Shown here: positions 26,461 through 36,140 of the stretch, piece by piece | Numbering within the stretch: position 1 is the stretch's first letter | Layout: the number at the start of each line of letters is the position of its first letter | Source: Wenyingzhuangia sp. 2_MG-2023 | GTDB lineage: Bacteria > Bacteroidota > Bacteroidia > Flavobacteriales > Flavobacteriaceae | Assembly: GCF_030548295.1 (NCBI RefSeq) | Contig: NZ_JAUOSB010000005.1 | Coordinates: 124,001-188,000, forward strand | Direction: 5' to 3' | Length of the DNA stretch: 64,000 nucleotides | Program-made: the position numbers and the translations under genes | The notes under the pieces: generated by a model | Told to the model about the DNA's origin: nothing | Database searches by the model: none | What the model saw: the letters and a program-made list of their open reading frames with translations, nothing else

Positions 26461-27330
26461 ATGAAAAAATTAATTTTAGTAGTTGCTAGTTTTTTGTTAG
26501 TTACACAAAAAAATCAAGCTCAAACATCTCCTTATTTTGCAACTGGAACAGATCCAAAACCGACACATAAAAAGTGGGTACCTGTTGAAAACATGTCAGA
26601 CAATTTTGATGAAAAAAAATTAGACGAAAAAAAATGGCAAAAAAATCCTATCGGAAATGGTTGGATGTGGGATGGACGACCACCTGGTTTGTTTAGAGAA
26701 GAAAATGTAAAAGTTAAAAACGGTTCTCTTAATGTAACCGTTAGTCAACTCAAAAAAACAGTTGTAAAAAACAACAAAACTTTTAACTACCAAGGTGCTA
26801 TTGTAAGATCTATACACCCTGCAAAAGTAGGCTATTATATAGAGTGTAAAATGAAAGCCAATGCAACCGTAATGTCTTCTACTTTTTGGCTGATGACCAA
26901 ATACGACTGTGAAAAAAAAGAAGAATTAGACATTCAAGAATGCGTGGGTAGATTAACTGATAAAACCGAAGATTGGGCAAAAAATTGGGATGAAATTTAT
27001 CATTCTAACGCAATACACAGAACCACTGATTGTCATCCCAAAAGTGAACGTGTACAAAAAATGGTCTTAACCGAAACAAAAAATCATGAACGCTTTTACG
27101 TATATGGTGCTTGGTGGAAATCACCAACAGAAATTCTATTCTTTTTAGATGGTAAATACACTTATACGCTCAATCCAACTGTGGAATGGGACATGCCAGC
27201 TTTTATACAAATGGCTATTGAAACCTACGATTGGAATCCTGTACCAGAAGATGGTGGTTTGGTAAAAAGTGGTACCAAAGAACAACGAACTACACAATAC
27301 GATTGGGTTCGTACTTGGAAACTAAACTAG
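26461..27330 (+). CDS. Secreted GH16 glycoside hydrolase (agarase/porphyranase-like)
   Basis: A 289-residue secreted beta-glycanase. The signal peptide ends near NQAQ; the ATG at 26461 is chosen because it starts the signal peptide, while the upstream ATG at 26431 would add 10 residues before it. The GH16 catalytic motif ExDxxE is ELDIQE: nucleophile E155, D157, acid/base E160. WDGRPPGLF and the ENVKVKNGSLNV segment resemble agarases and porphyranases more than laminarinases, which suggests a galactan from red algae, but the substrate is not certain. No SusC/SusD pair, sulfatase or other CAZyme is adjacent and there is no type IX secretion tail. Confidence 0.85.
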   Translation: MKKLILVVASFLLVTQKNQAQTSPYFATGTDPKPTHKKWVPVENMSDNFDEKKLDEKKWQKNPIGNGWMWDGRPPGLFREENVKVKNGSLNVTVSQLKKTVVKNNKTFNYQGAIVRSIHPAKVGYYIECKMKANATVMSSTFWLMTKYDCEKKEELDIQECVGRLTDKTEDWAKNWDEIYHSNAIHRTTDCHPKSERVQKMVLTETKNHERFYVYGAWWKSPTEILFFLDGKYTYTLNPTVEWDMPAFIQMAIETYDWNPVPEDGGLVKSGTKEQRTTQYDWVRTWKLN

Positions 27331-27369
27331 AGCGTATTAAAAACACAAACAATTATATTTGTTTGAAAC

Positions 27370-27404
27370 AAAAAAGAGAAACCTGAGGTTTCTCTTTTTT
27401 TTTG
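27370..27404 (+). terminator. Intrinsic terminator after GH16
   Basis: A 14-bp stem (27370-27383 with 27387-27400) with a 3-base loop and T run. Confidence 0.85.
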
Positions 27405-27501
27405 CTCCTTATCTAAAATATGTATTCTTAAAAGCAAAGAAACTCTCACACCTTCAAAATACTAGCAAAAAATCTTAACTTCGTCTTTTTGCAAAAAACA
27501 C

Positions 27502-30321
27502 ATGGCAACAAACGAATACATAGAAGTATTGGGAGCTAGAGCCCATAATTTAAAAAATATTGATGTAAAAATACCACGAGATAAACTTGTGGTTATCACA
27601 GGATTGAGTGGTAGTGGAAAATCTTCTTTGGCTTTTGACACCATTTATGCTGAAGGACAAAGACGATACATTGAAACTTTTTCTGCTTATGCTCGTCAGT
27701 TTTTAGGAGGATTGGAAAGACCTGATGTGGATAAAATTGATGGACTTTCTCCCGTAATTGCCATTGAACAAAAAACGACCAACAAGAGTCCTCGTTCTAC
27801 TGTTGGAACTATTACGGAAATTTATGACTTTTTACGTTTGTTGTACGCTCGTGTTGCAGATGCGTACTCTTACAACACCAACGAAAAAATGGTGAGCTAT
27901 TCCGACGAACAAATCAAACAATTAATTTTAGAAGATTTTGACGGAGAAAAAACCATGATTCTAGCTCCTGTGGTAAAATCTAGAAAAGGACATTATCGTG
28001 AACTTTTTGAGCAAATTGGAAAACAAGGATTTGGAAAAGTTCGTGTGGATGGTGAAATCTTGGAAGTTACCCAAGGAATGAAAGTAGATCGATACAAAAC
28101 TCACGATATTGAAATTGTAATTGATAGACTCATCATCAATGCAGAGCAAGAAAAGCGATTGGAAGAAACTATCAAAACAGCCATGTATGCTGGTGATGGT
28201 GTTTTAATGGTTTTAAAATTTAACGAAAACAAACCTCGTTATTTTAGTAGAGCTTTAATGTGTCCTACAACTGGTATTTCTTATCCGTTACCAGAACCAA
28301 ATTCATTCTCCTTCAACTCTCCAAAAGGTGCATGTCCAAAATGTAATGGATTAGGTAATGTAGCAGAAATTGATTTTAAAAAAGTAATTCCAGACGATAG
28401 TATTTCTATCAAAAAAGGAGGAATCATCCCTTTAGGTCCTCAAAAAAATTCTTGGATTTTTAAACAATTGCAAAGCATTGCCAGTGCTTTTGAATTCAGT
28501 TTAGAAGATCCTATCCATAAAATTCCTAAGGAAGCTATGGACATGATTTTGAACGGAGGAAAAGAAAACATCAACGTTACCTCTAAAGTTGCTGGAATTA
28601 CCAAAACTTATCAAATAGACTTTGAAGGAATTGTTTCTTTTATTGAAAATCAACACCAAAATACAGAGTCTAAAAGTATTCAACGCTGGGCAAAAGACTT
28701 TATGAACGATGTAATTTGTAGCGAATGTAACGGAAGTCGTTTGCGCAAAGAATCTCTTTATTTTAAAATTGATGGTTATGATTTAGGGAATTTAGCAGCA
28801 ATGGACATAAGTGAGTTGGCTCATTGGTTTGACACTATTGATGATAAATTAAGTGACAAACAAAAAACAATTGGTTCCGAAATCACCAAAGAAATAAGAA
28901 CTAGAATTCAATTTTTATTAGATGTTGGTTTGGAATATTTGACCATCAACCGAACGTCTAAATCATTGTCTGGTGGAGAAGCACAACGTATTAGACTGGC
29001 TACTCAAATTGGATCTCAGCTTGTCGGTGTTTTGTATATTTTAGATGAACCCAGTATTGGTTTACATCAAAGAGACAATGAAAAATTAATCAAATCTTTA
29101 GAACAATTACGAGATGTAGGAAACTCCGTTTTGGTGGTAGAGCATGACAAAGACATTATGGAACGTGCCGATCATGTAATTGATATCGGACCTGGTGCTG
29201 GTGTGCACGGTGGAGAAATTGTAAGTGAAGGTTCTTACGATTTGTTTGCCAAAGTAAACACTTTAACTGCTGATTATTTAACTGGAAGAAAAAAAATAAA
29301 TCTTCCTGAAAAACGTAGAACAGGAAACGGAAAAGAATTGATTTTAAAAGGAGCTACCGGAAACAACCTAAAAAACGTAACCGCTCGTTTTCCTTTAGGA
29401 ATGTTGATTTGTGTAACAGGAGTTTCTGGAAGTGGAAAATCTACATTAATCAACGGAACCCTTTACCCTATTTTAAATGCACATATTTACAATGGTGTTA
29501 AAAAACCTCAACCTTTTAAAAGCATTGAAGGCTTAGAACATATTGATAAAATAATTGATATAGACCAATCTCCTATTGGACGTACACCTAGATCTAACCC
29601 AGCTACGTACACCAAAACTTTTGACGAAATTAGAAGCCTATTTGCTCAAACACCAGAAGCTATGATTCGCGGTTACAAACCTGGACGTTTTTCTTTTAAC
29701 GTAAAAGGGGGTAGATGTGAAACATGTGAAGGTGGTGGAATGCGTGTGATAGAAATGAATTTTTTACCAGACGTACATGTTGAATGTGAAACTTGTCAAG
29801 GAAAACGTTTCAATAGAGAAACATTGGAAATTCGCTACAAAGGAAAATCTATTTCTGATATTTTGGAAATGACCATCAACCAAGCAGTTCCTTTTTTTGA
29901 ACACATTCCTAAAATTTTCAGAAAAATCAAAACCATTCAAGATGTTGGTTTAGGATACATTACACTAGGTCAACAATCCACAACCCTTTCTGGTGGAGAA
30001 GCGCAAAGAATAAAACTTGCTGCAGAACTTTCTAAAAGAGATACTGGAAATACATTCTATATTTTGGACGAACCTACTACTGGTTTGCATTTTGAAGACA
30101 TTAGAGTGTTGATGTTAGTCATTCAAAAATTGGTTGACAAAGGAAATAGCGTTTTGGTGATAGAACACAATATGGATGTGATTAAATTGGCAGATTATAT
30201 TATAGACATTGGTCCTGAAGGAGGAAAAGGTGGAGGAAAAATTGTTTGCGAAGGAACTCCTGAAGAAATTATTAAAAATAAAAAAAGCTACACTGCTAAA
30301 TTCTTAAAAAAGGAACTTTAA
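27502..30321 (+). CDS. uvrA: Excinuclease ABC subunit UvrA
   Basis: Damage-recognition ATPase of nucleotide excision repair; works as a dimer with UvrB. The 939 residues contain two ABC ATPase modules, with Walker [13 protein letters not shown] (about 34-45) and [13 protein letters not shown], and two signature SGGEAQRI motifs. Zinc-finger cysteines appear in [24 protein letters not shown] and CETCQGKR. Start at 27502 gives the usual N-terminus ([14 protein letters not shown]). An imperfect -7 box (TAACTTCG, 27477-27484) precedes it. Confidence 0.98.
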   Translation: MATNEYIEVLGARAHNLKNIDVKIPRDKLVVITGLSGSGKSSLAFDTIYAEGQRRYIETFSAYARQFLGGLERPDVDKIDGLSPVIAIEQKTTNKSPRSTVGTITEIYDFLRLLYARVADAYSYNTNEKMVSYSDEQIKQLILEDFDGEKTMILAPVVKSRKGHYRELFEQIGKQGFGKVRVDGEILEVTQGMKVDRYKTHDIEIVIDRLIINAEQEKRLEETIKTAMYAGDGVLMVLKFNENKPRYFSRALMCPTTGISYPLPEPNSFSFNSPKGACPKCNGLGNVAEIDFKKVIPDDSISIKKGGIIPLGPQKNSWIFKQLQSIASAFEFSLEDPIHKIPKEAMDMILNGGKENINVTSKVAGITKTYQIDFEGIVSFIENQHQNTESKSIQRWAKDFMNDVICSECNGSRLRKESLYFKIDGYDLGNLAAMDISELAHWFDTIDDKLSDKQKTIGSEITKEIRTRIQFLLDVGLEYLTINRTSKSLSGGEAQRIRLATQIGSQLVGVLYILDEPSIGLHQRDNEKLIKSLEQLRDVGNSVLVVEHDKDIMERADHVIDIGPGAGVHGGEIVSEGSYDLFAKVNTLTADYLTGRKKINLPEKRRTGNGKELILKGATGNNLKNVTARFPLGMLICVTGVSGSGKSTLINGTLYPILNAHIYNGVKKPQPFKSIEGLEHIDKIIDIDQSPIGRTPRSNPATYTKTFDEIRSLFAQTPEAMIRGYKPGRFSFNVKGGRCETCEGGGMRVIEMNFLPDVHVECETCQGKRFNRETLEIRYKGKSISDILEMTINQAVPFFEHIPKIFRKIKTIQDVGLGYITLGQQSTTLSGGEAQRIKLAAELSKRDTGNTFYILDEPTTGLHFEDIRVLMLVIQKLVDKGNSVLVIEHNMDVIKLADYIIDIGPEGGKGGGKIVCEGTPEEIIKNKKSYTAKFLKKEL

Positions 30322-30490
30322 ACATTAAAAATTAACTATTTAAAAGATAAATCGAAACTAATTTTAGATCAAAAAAATCAAAAAGAAAACTCCAAAACTT
30401 TTTAGGTTATTGGTATCTTTAAGAAGGTGAAAAAGACATGTCTTAAAACATATGTCATGATTGCTAAAATTGCATCTAAAAGATTAGATT

Positions 30491-32446
30491 ATGAAAACAT
30501 CAGACAAAGAAATTGGAGAGTTGTTGAATCTTGAGTGGTTAGAAACTAATGGAATTGGAGGTTATGCTTCATCTTCCATTACTGGAGCTAATACACGTAA
30601 ATATCATGGATTGTTGGTAGCTCCTTTCAACCCGCCAACAGATCGAAAAAATTTGGTAGGAAAAATAGAAGAACGCATACTTTTAGACGATGTGTATTCA
30701 GACCTTTCTGTAAACCAATATCCAAACATTATACATCCTACAGGACAGCAATACTTAACGGAGTTTACACGAAGACCTTTTGCTACTTGGCAATACCAAT
30801 CAGACCATTGGAAGCTGAAAAAACAACTTTTTATGGTTCACGGCAGTAACACCACTGTACTTACTTATGAAAATACAGGAACAAATACTTTTGAGTTGGA
30901 GTTGCACCCTCTGTGGGAATTCAAAGACTATCATGGAAATTTTACCAAAAATTCACATCATTTTGAATATCAAAAAAACGAGAATCATATTGAAGTAACA
31001 CTTTCTAAAGAAATAAATCCCGTTTATTGGGATTGGTCTCAAGGAAAATTTATAGAAAAAAGAGCATGGTACAAAAACTTTCAACTTTCTAAAGAAAATT
31101 ACAGAGGTGAAAGAGATCAAGAAGATTTGTATAGAATTGGTTACATAACTTGTGCGTTGGCTCCAGGACAAAAAATAAAAATAAGCTTTACTACTGATGC
31201 TAAAATGGTGGGTAGAGAGTATCAAAAATTAGAAGAAAAAACACTCAAACATCTAAAAAAATTAAAAAGTAAGGAAACTAAAAATGTATTTTATAATGAT
31301 TTATTAATTTCTGGAGATCAATTTATTGTAAAAAGAAATTCTACCAAATCCAAAACCATTATTGCAGGTTATCACTGGTTTACAGATTGGGGAAGAGATA
31401 CCATGATTGCCATGCGTGGATTGACCATTGCTACTGGAGACCAAAAAACAACAAAATCTCTATTGTCTACTTTTCTAAAATATGTAGACAAAGGAATGTT
31501 GCCCAATCGTTTTCCTGATTTTTCGAAACAAGAAATAGAATACAACACCATTGATGCAACATTGTGGATGTTTATTGCACTATACGAATACCGTCAAAAA
31601 TTTGACGATTTGGCTTTTGTACAATTACACATCAAAAAATTAGAAAAAATACTAACCACACACATCAAAGGAACTCGCTACAACATTCACACAACTCCCG
31701 AAGGTTTTTTGTCTGGCGGACAAGACGGTGTGCAATTGACATGGATGGATGCTTTGGTTGATGGATATGTGGTAACTCCTAGAATGGGATGCCCCGTAGA
31801 AATTAACGCATTATGGTACAATGCTTTGCGAATTTTTGAAACACTTGCAAAAGAATGCAACCATCCCGTAAAAAGCAACATTTCCAAAGTTCTAAAAAAA
31901 ATAACAACCAACTTTAAAACCTATTTTCTGAACGAGAATGGCTATTTGAACGATGTTGTGGTTCCGAATAAAACTGTAGATAGCAGCTTTAGATCCAATC
32001 AAATTTATGTAGTGAGTTTGCCCTTTTCTTTATTGACGTTGAAAGAAGAAAAGAAAATTGTAAAAATGGTGGAAGAGAAATTACTCACTGATTTTGGTTT
32101 GCGCACTTTAGACCCAAACGATTCCAATTACAAAGGACATTACGGAGGTAACAAATGGGAAAGAGACACAGCTTATCACCAAGGTACGGTTTGGACCTTT
32201 ATTTTGATGGACTATTGGGAAGCGTATTTAAAAACACATAAAAAATCTGAAGCAGCAAAGAAAAAAGTTCTCAGAGCTTTGCAACCACTTCAAGATCATT
32301 TTTATCATCAAAATGGACTACACACCATTTCCGAAATATTTGACGGAGATCATCCTTTTGATGGAAGAGGTTGTATTCAACAAGCATGGTCTGTTGCTGC
32401 GTTAATTAAACTCTATAGCGACTACAAACTTTATAAAATAGCTTAA
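30491..32446 (+). CDS. Glycogen debranching enzyme (amylo-alpha-1,6-glucosidase type)
   Basis: A 651-residue enzyme matching the archaeal/bacterial glycogen-debranching family (GH133-like). The N-terminal domain has LETNGIGGYASSSITGANTR and KYHGLLVA; the (alpha/alpha)6 domain has WFTDWGRDTMIAMRGL and near the end WERDTAYHQGTVWTF. It probably hydrolyses alpha-1,6 branches of glycogen or a related alpha-glucan in the cytoplasm (no signal peptide). No glycogen synthase lies nearby. A 169-base gap with no clear promoter separates it from uvrA. Confidence 0.9.
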   Translation: MKTSDKEIGELLNLEWLETNGIGGYASSSITGANTRKYHGLLVAPFNPPTDRKNLVGKIEERILLDDVYSDLSVNQYPNIIHPTGQQYLTEFTRRPFATWQYQSDHWKLKKQLFMVHGSNTTVLTYENTGTNTFELELHPLWEFKDYHGNFTKNSHHFEYQKNENHIEVTLSKEINPVYWDWSQGKFIEKRAWYKNFQLSKENYRGERDQEDLYRIGYITCALAPGQKIKISFTTDAKMVGREYQKLEEKTLKHLKKLKSKETKNVFYNDLLISGDQFIVKRNSTKSKTIIAGYHWFTDWGRDTMIAMRGLTIATGDQKTTKSLLSTFLKYVDKGMLPNRFPDFSKQEIEYNTIDATLWMFIALYEYRQKFDDLAFVQLHIKKLEKILTTHIKGTRYNIHTTPEGFLSGGQDGVQLTWMDALVDGYVVTPRMGCPVEINALWYNALRIFETLAKECNHPVKSNISKVLKKITTNFKTYFLNENGYLNDVVVPNKTVDSSFRSNQIYVVSLPFSLLTLKEEKKIVKMVEEKLLTDFGLRTLDPNDSNYKGHYGGNKWERDTAYHQGTVWTFILMDYWEAYLKTHKKSEAAKKKVLRALQPLQDHFYHQNGLHTISEIFDGDHPFDGRGCIQQAWSVAALIKLYSDYKLYKIA

Positions 32447-32509
32447 TGCAATCCTAAAGTATTCTTTACACAATTTTTGTATATTGATCGAGTTATCATA
32501 ATGATAGAA

Positions 32510-33250
32510 ATGAATACAAATATGACTGAGAAAGAACACTCTGAACACGAAGAGAATAGAATTTATGAAAAGTTTGAACAAAAAGATTGGAATGAAATAA
32601 AAACCAATGATTCATGGGCGGTATTTAAGATTATGTCCGAAATGGTCAATGGTTTTGAGAGCATGGCTAAAATTGGCCCTTGTGTAAGTATTTTTGGATC
32701 TGCCAGAACAAAAACAGATCACAAAAACTACAAATTAGCAGAAGAAATTGCTTGTAAACTTACACAAAATGGATTTGGAATTATAACAGGTGGTGGCCCT
32801 GGAATTATGGAAGCTGGAAATAAAGGAGCTCACAAAGGAAGAGGAACTTCTGTAGGATTGAACATTGATCTTCCTTTTGAACAACACAACAATCCATGGA
32901 TAGACAGAGACAAAAGTGTCAACTTTGACTACTTCTTTGTTAGAAAAGTAATGTTCATGAAATATTCTCAAGGATATGTAGTAATGCCAGGAGGTTTTGG
33001 AACTTTAGATGAATTGTTTGAAGCCATCACTTTGATTCAAACCAAAAAAATTGGTCGTTTTCCTATTGTATTGGTTGGTAAATCTTACTGGGCTGGCTTG
33101 CTAGACTGGATCAAAGATCAATTGTTAGAAAAACACAAAACTATACATGCAGAAGATTTGAATCTTTTTCGTTTGGTAGACACTGCCGATGAAGCTGTTG
33201 AGCACCTAAACAATTTTTACAACAAATACAAATTAAAGCCCAACTTCTAA
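32510..33250 (+). CDS. LOG family protein (TIGR00730)
   Basis: A Rossmann-fold protein of the LOG/lysine-decarboxylase-like family, whose studied members are nucleoside-5'-monophosphate phosphoribohydrolases. The signature is complete: GGGPGIMEAGNKGA for phosphate binding and PGGFGTLDELFEAITLIQTKK for the catalytic Arg/Glu region. Starts are ambiguous: the frame opens at 32477, with ATGs at 32501, 32510 and 32522; I chose 32510, about 246 residues. Two bases separate it from the next gene, which uses TTG. Confidence 0.85.
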   Translation: MNTNMTEKEHSEHEENRIYEKFEQKDWNEIKTNDSWAVFKIMSEMVNGFESMAKIGPCVSIFGSARTKTDHKNYKLAEEIACKLTQNGFGIITGGGPGIMEAGNKGAHKGRGTSVGLNIDLPFEQHNNPWIDRDKSVNFDYFFVRKVMFMKYSQGYVVMPGGFGTLDELFEAITLIQTKKIGRFPIVLVGKSYWAGLLDWIKDQLLEKHKTIHAEDLNLFRLVDTADEAVEHLNNFYNKYKLKPNF

Positions 33251-33252
33251 GA

Positions 33253-36057
33253 TTGAAACTACGCTATACCATTTTCCTTTTTATCCTATCTTTTAGCGTT
33301 TATAGTCAAAAAAATCAATTGACTATAAACGCTGAACTTGTTCCTAAAAAAAAGAGCCTTTCTATTCAGCAAGAAATAACGTATTACAATCACAGCAAAG
33401 ATTCCTTGCATAAAATAGTCTTAAAAAACTGGGGAAATAGTTATAAAAACGACAACACTCCCCTAGCCAAAAGACTCTTAGAAGATTACAAAACTGATTT
33501 TTACTTTTCCAAAAAAAGTGATAGAGGTTCTAGTAAAATTCATCAATTACAAATTGACAAACAAACTGCTAAGTATCATATTCCAAAAAACTATCTAGAC
33601 ATAATAGTTATTGATTTAGATGAAAAACTTGCTCCAAAAGACAGTTTAAAAATAGAGATAGATTACATCGTTAAAATTCCAGATGCAAAATTTACAGGAA
33701 ATGGAAACCGTGATTTGGATTATTATTTAGAAGATTGGTACATATCTCCTGTTGTTTATGACCAGCAATGGGAAATGGATACACATAAAAACCTCAACTA
33801 TCAACACAACAGTCCTAGTGATTATTTTATCCATCTAAAAACACCTGTTGGATACCACGTTTATAGCGATTTTGAAACTCATCTAGAAACAGAAAAGACA
33901 TTTATCAACCATCATTTAAAAGGGCTGAATCAAACCAAAGCAAATCTTAGTATTACGTTTTTAAATTCCTATTTAGAAGCGCACACCTATCCTTCTACAA
34001 TCCTAACCAATTTTGTTTCTTCTAACATTAGCCTTGAGCAACAAAAAATAGCCATGCAAAAAATGATGTTTTTTTTAAAAGATCATTTAAAAAAAAATCC
34101 GCCTCATCAACTTTTGATAGAGAAAAAAACATACGATAGAAATCCTATTTATGAATTGAAATACTTGCCAAATAAACTCCATCCTTTTACGGATCAATTT
34201 AAATGGGAAGCTGAATTTTTCAACGCTTTGTCTTCGGAATACTTAGCACAAACACTTTCTTTGAATCAAAATAAAGATTATTGGCTATCAGAAGGATTAA
34301 AAGTGTATTTGTTTATTCAATACATGGATACCTACTTTCCAAACGTAAAAATATTAGGAAGACTTGCCAATATTTGGGGAATCAAAAGCATGCACATTGC
34401 CAAACAAGATTTTACCTATAAATTTTCCATTCTACATCAAATTACTGCCAGAGAAAATTTGGATCAGAGTTTAAACACCCCTTTAAAAGACCTTTCTAAT
34501 TTTAACAAAAAAATCACATCCCCCTACAAAGCAGGAATCGGTTTTTTGTTTTTAGAATCGTATGTTGGAAAAGAAACACTAAATAGTACCATTGCTGATT
34601 TTATTCACAAAAATCAAAACAGAGAAACTACCGCTGAAGATTTCTTGTCTCTTTTGCAAAAAAACACATCCAAAGACATTGCTTGGTTTCAAAAAGAATG
34701 GCTTAACACTCGTAAAAAAATTGATTATAAAATAGAAGATGCTGAATTTGAAAAAGACAGTGTAGTCGTAACACTAAAAAACAAAAGAAGCATTCAAACC
34801 CCTGTACTAGTTTATGGTTTGAAAGGAAAAGATATCATTAACAAAACATGGGTTGATGGATTTTCGGATTTGAAAAAAATTAAAATTAAAAATGACAGTC
34901 TAGACAAAGTTGTTTTGAATTACGAAAATATATATCCCGAAATAAACAACCGAAACAACTGGAAAAACAAACACCCTAAACTGTTTGAACGTCCTTTGCA
35001 AATCAAATTATTAAAGGATTTAAACAACCCAAGAAAACATCAAGTTTTTCTTAAACCCGAAGCTACTTACAATTATTACGATGGTGTAATTCTAGGAATG
35101 AGCATTCAAAATCAAGCTTTTATGAGAAAGAATTTTGAATACTCTATCAAACCTACATTTAGCACACAAAGCAAAAGTTTGACGGGTGGATTTGGTTTAG
35201 ATTATTCCATCTATCCCGAAAACACAAATATTTACAAAATGAATGTGGGGATTGGTGGAAGCAATTATCACTATACCGAAGACTTAAACTACAATACATT
35301 GGCCCCACACTTCTCCATCAGTTTCAAACAAAAAAACTTTAGAGCACTTGGTCAAAATCAAATAACAGCTTTATTTTTAGATATTGACAAAGATGTGCCC
35401 AAAGGAATTGAGCAAACCGACGAAGATCAATACAACTTATTCAAACTTGATTATTTGTACAGAAAAAACAAACTGATTCATGATTACCGACTCAATGTAA
35501 ATACTGAGTTTGCTTCTAAATTCAGCAAATTAAATTTAGATTTTAGGTACCGCCATTTGACCAATAGTAAAAGACCTTTGGAACTTCGTTTTTTTGGAGG
35601 AGTTTTTCTGAGAAATCACACAAATAGTAATTATTTTAGTTTTAATCAGCACACAGCAAACGATTATTTGTTTGAATTGCCTTATTTAGGAAGATCTGAA
35701 GCAACAGGACTTTTAAGTCAACAATATTTCAAAGCGCAGGGTGGATTTGTGTCTCAAAACAGTCCTGGTTTTGCCAATCAATGGCTAACGAGTATCAATA
35801 CGAGTGTTGGAATCTGGCGATGGGTAGAGGCATTTAACAATGTTTCTTTGTTAAAAAACAAAAATCATCCTTCTCATTTTGATTACGAAAGTGGTATTCG
35901 CTTGAACTTTATTCCCGATATTTTTGAATTGTATTTTCCCGTATACAATAAGGAAGGCTTTGTTCCTCAACAAGATAACTATTGGAACACCGTTCGTTTT
36001 GTCATCACTTTAAAAGCACAACCAATTGTTAAGTTTTTAAAACAACAACTGTTTTAA
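33253..36057 (+). CDS. M1 aminopeptidase-like protein with degenerate active site and C-terminal barrel-like region
   Basis: A 934-residue exported protein. The start codon is TTG at 33253; it begins a good signal peptide (MKLRYTIFLFILSFSVYSQ), and no ATG is available. Residues about 20-490 follow the layout of an M1 gluzincin aminopeptidase. Where HExxH is expected there is SEYLA (328-332), so both zinc histidines are lost, while WLSEGL keeps the third ligand Glu (E347). From about 590 on the sequence alternates like outer-membrane beta-strands (NYYDGVILGMSI, TGGFGLDYSIY, SINTSVGIW). Probably a non-catalytic surface or outer-membrane protein; partner unknown. Confidence 0.72.
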   Translation: MKLRYTIFLFILSFSVYSQKNQLTINAELVPKKKSLSIQQEITYYNHSKDSLHKIVLKNWGNSYKNDNTPLAKRLLEDYKTDFYFSKKSDRGSSKIHQLQIDKQTAKYHIPKNYLDIIVIDLDEKLAPKDSLKIEIDYIVKIPDAKFTGNGNRDLDYYLEDWYISPVVYDQQWEMDTHKNLNYQHNSPSDYFIHLKTPVGYHVYSDFETHLETEKTFINHHLKGLNQTKANLSITFLNSYLEAHTYPSTILTNFVSSNISLEQQKIAMQKMMFFLKDHLKKNPPHQLLIEKKTYDRNPIYELKYLPNKLHPFTDQFKWEAEFFNALSSEYLAQTLSLNQNKDYWLSEGLKVYLFIQYMDTYFPNVKILGRLANIWGIKSMHIAKQDFTYKFSILHQITARENLDQSLNTPLKDLSNFNKKITSPYKAGIGFLFLESYVGKETLNSTIADFIHKNQNRETTAEDFLSLLQKNTSKDIAWFQKEWLNTRKKIDYKIEDAEFEKDSVVVTLKNKRSIQTPVLVYGLKGKDIINKTWVDGFSDLKKIKIKNDSLDKVVLNYENIYPEINNRNNWKNKHPKLFERPLQIKLLKDLNNPRKHQVFLKPEATYNYYDGVILGMSIQNQAFMRKNFEYSIKPTFSTQSKSLTGGFGLDYSIYPENTNIYKMNVGIGGSNYHYTEDLNYNTLAPHFSISFKQKNFRALGQNQITALFLDIDKDVPKGIEQTDEDQYNLFKLDYLYRKNKLIHDYRLNVNTEFASKFSKLNLDFRYRHLTNSKRPLELRFFGGVFLRNHTNSNYFSFNQHTANDYLFELPYLGRSEATGLLSQQYFKAQGGFVSQNSPGFANQWLTSINTSVGIWRWVEAFNNVSLLKNKNHPSHFDYESGIRLNFIPDIFELYFPVYNKEGFVPQQDNYWNTVRFVITLKAQPIVKFLKQQLF

Positions 36058-36109
36058 CAATTGTGTAGAGCAATAAAGACTTAAACTTTACTTTCCGCTC
36101 AGAATTGTT

Positions 36110-36117
36110 TAACTTTG
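36110..36117 (+). promoter_or_regulatory. -7 box of the E1 alpha/beta fusion gene (TAACTTTG)
   Basis: Exact TAnnTTTG match, 24 bases before the ATG at 36141, giving a leader of about 18 bases. Confidence 0.55.
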
Positions 36118-36140
36118 CACCTTACAAATTGTGATAAAAG

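Noticed and set aside
30430-30460. Loose GACAT/ATGTC repeat upstream of the debranching enzyme as an operator
   Set aside because: Short, imperfect and expected by chance in AT-rich DNA.
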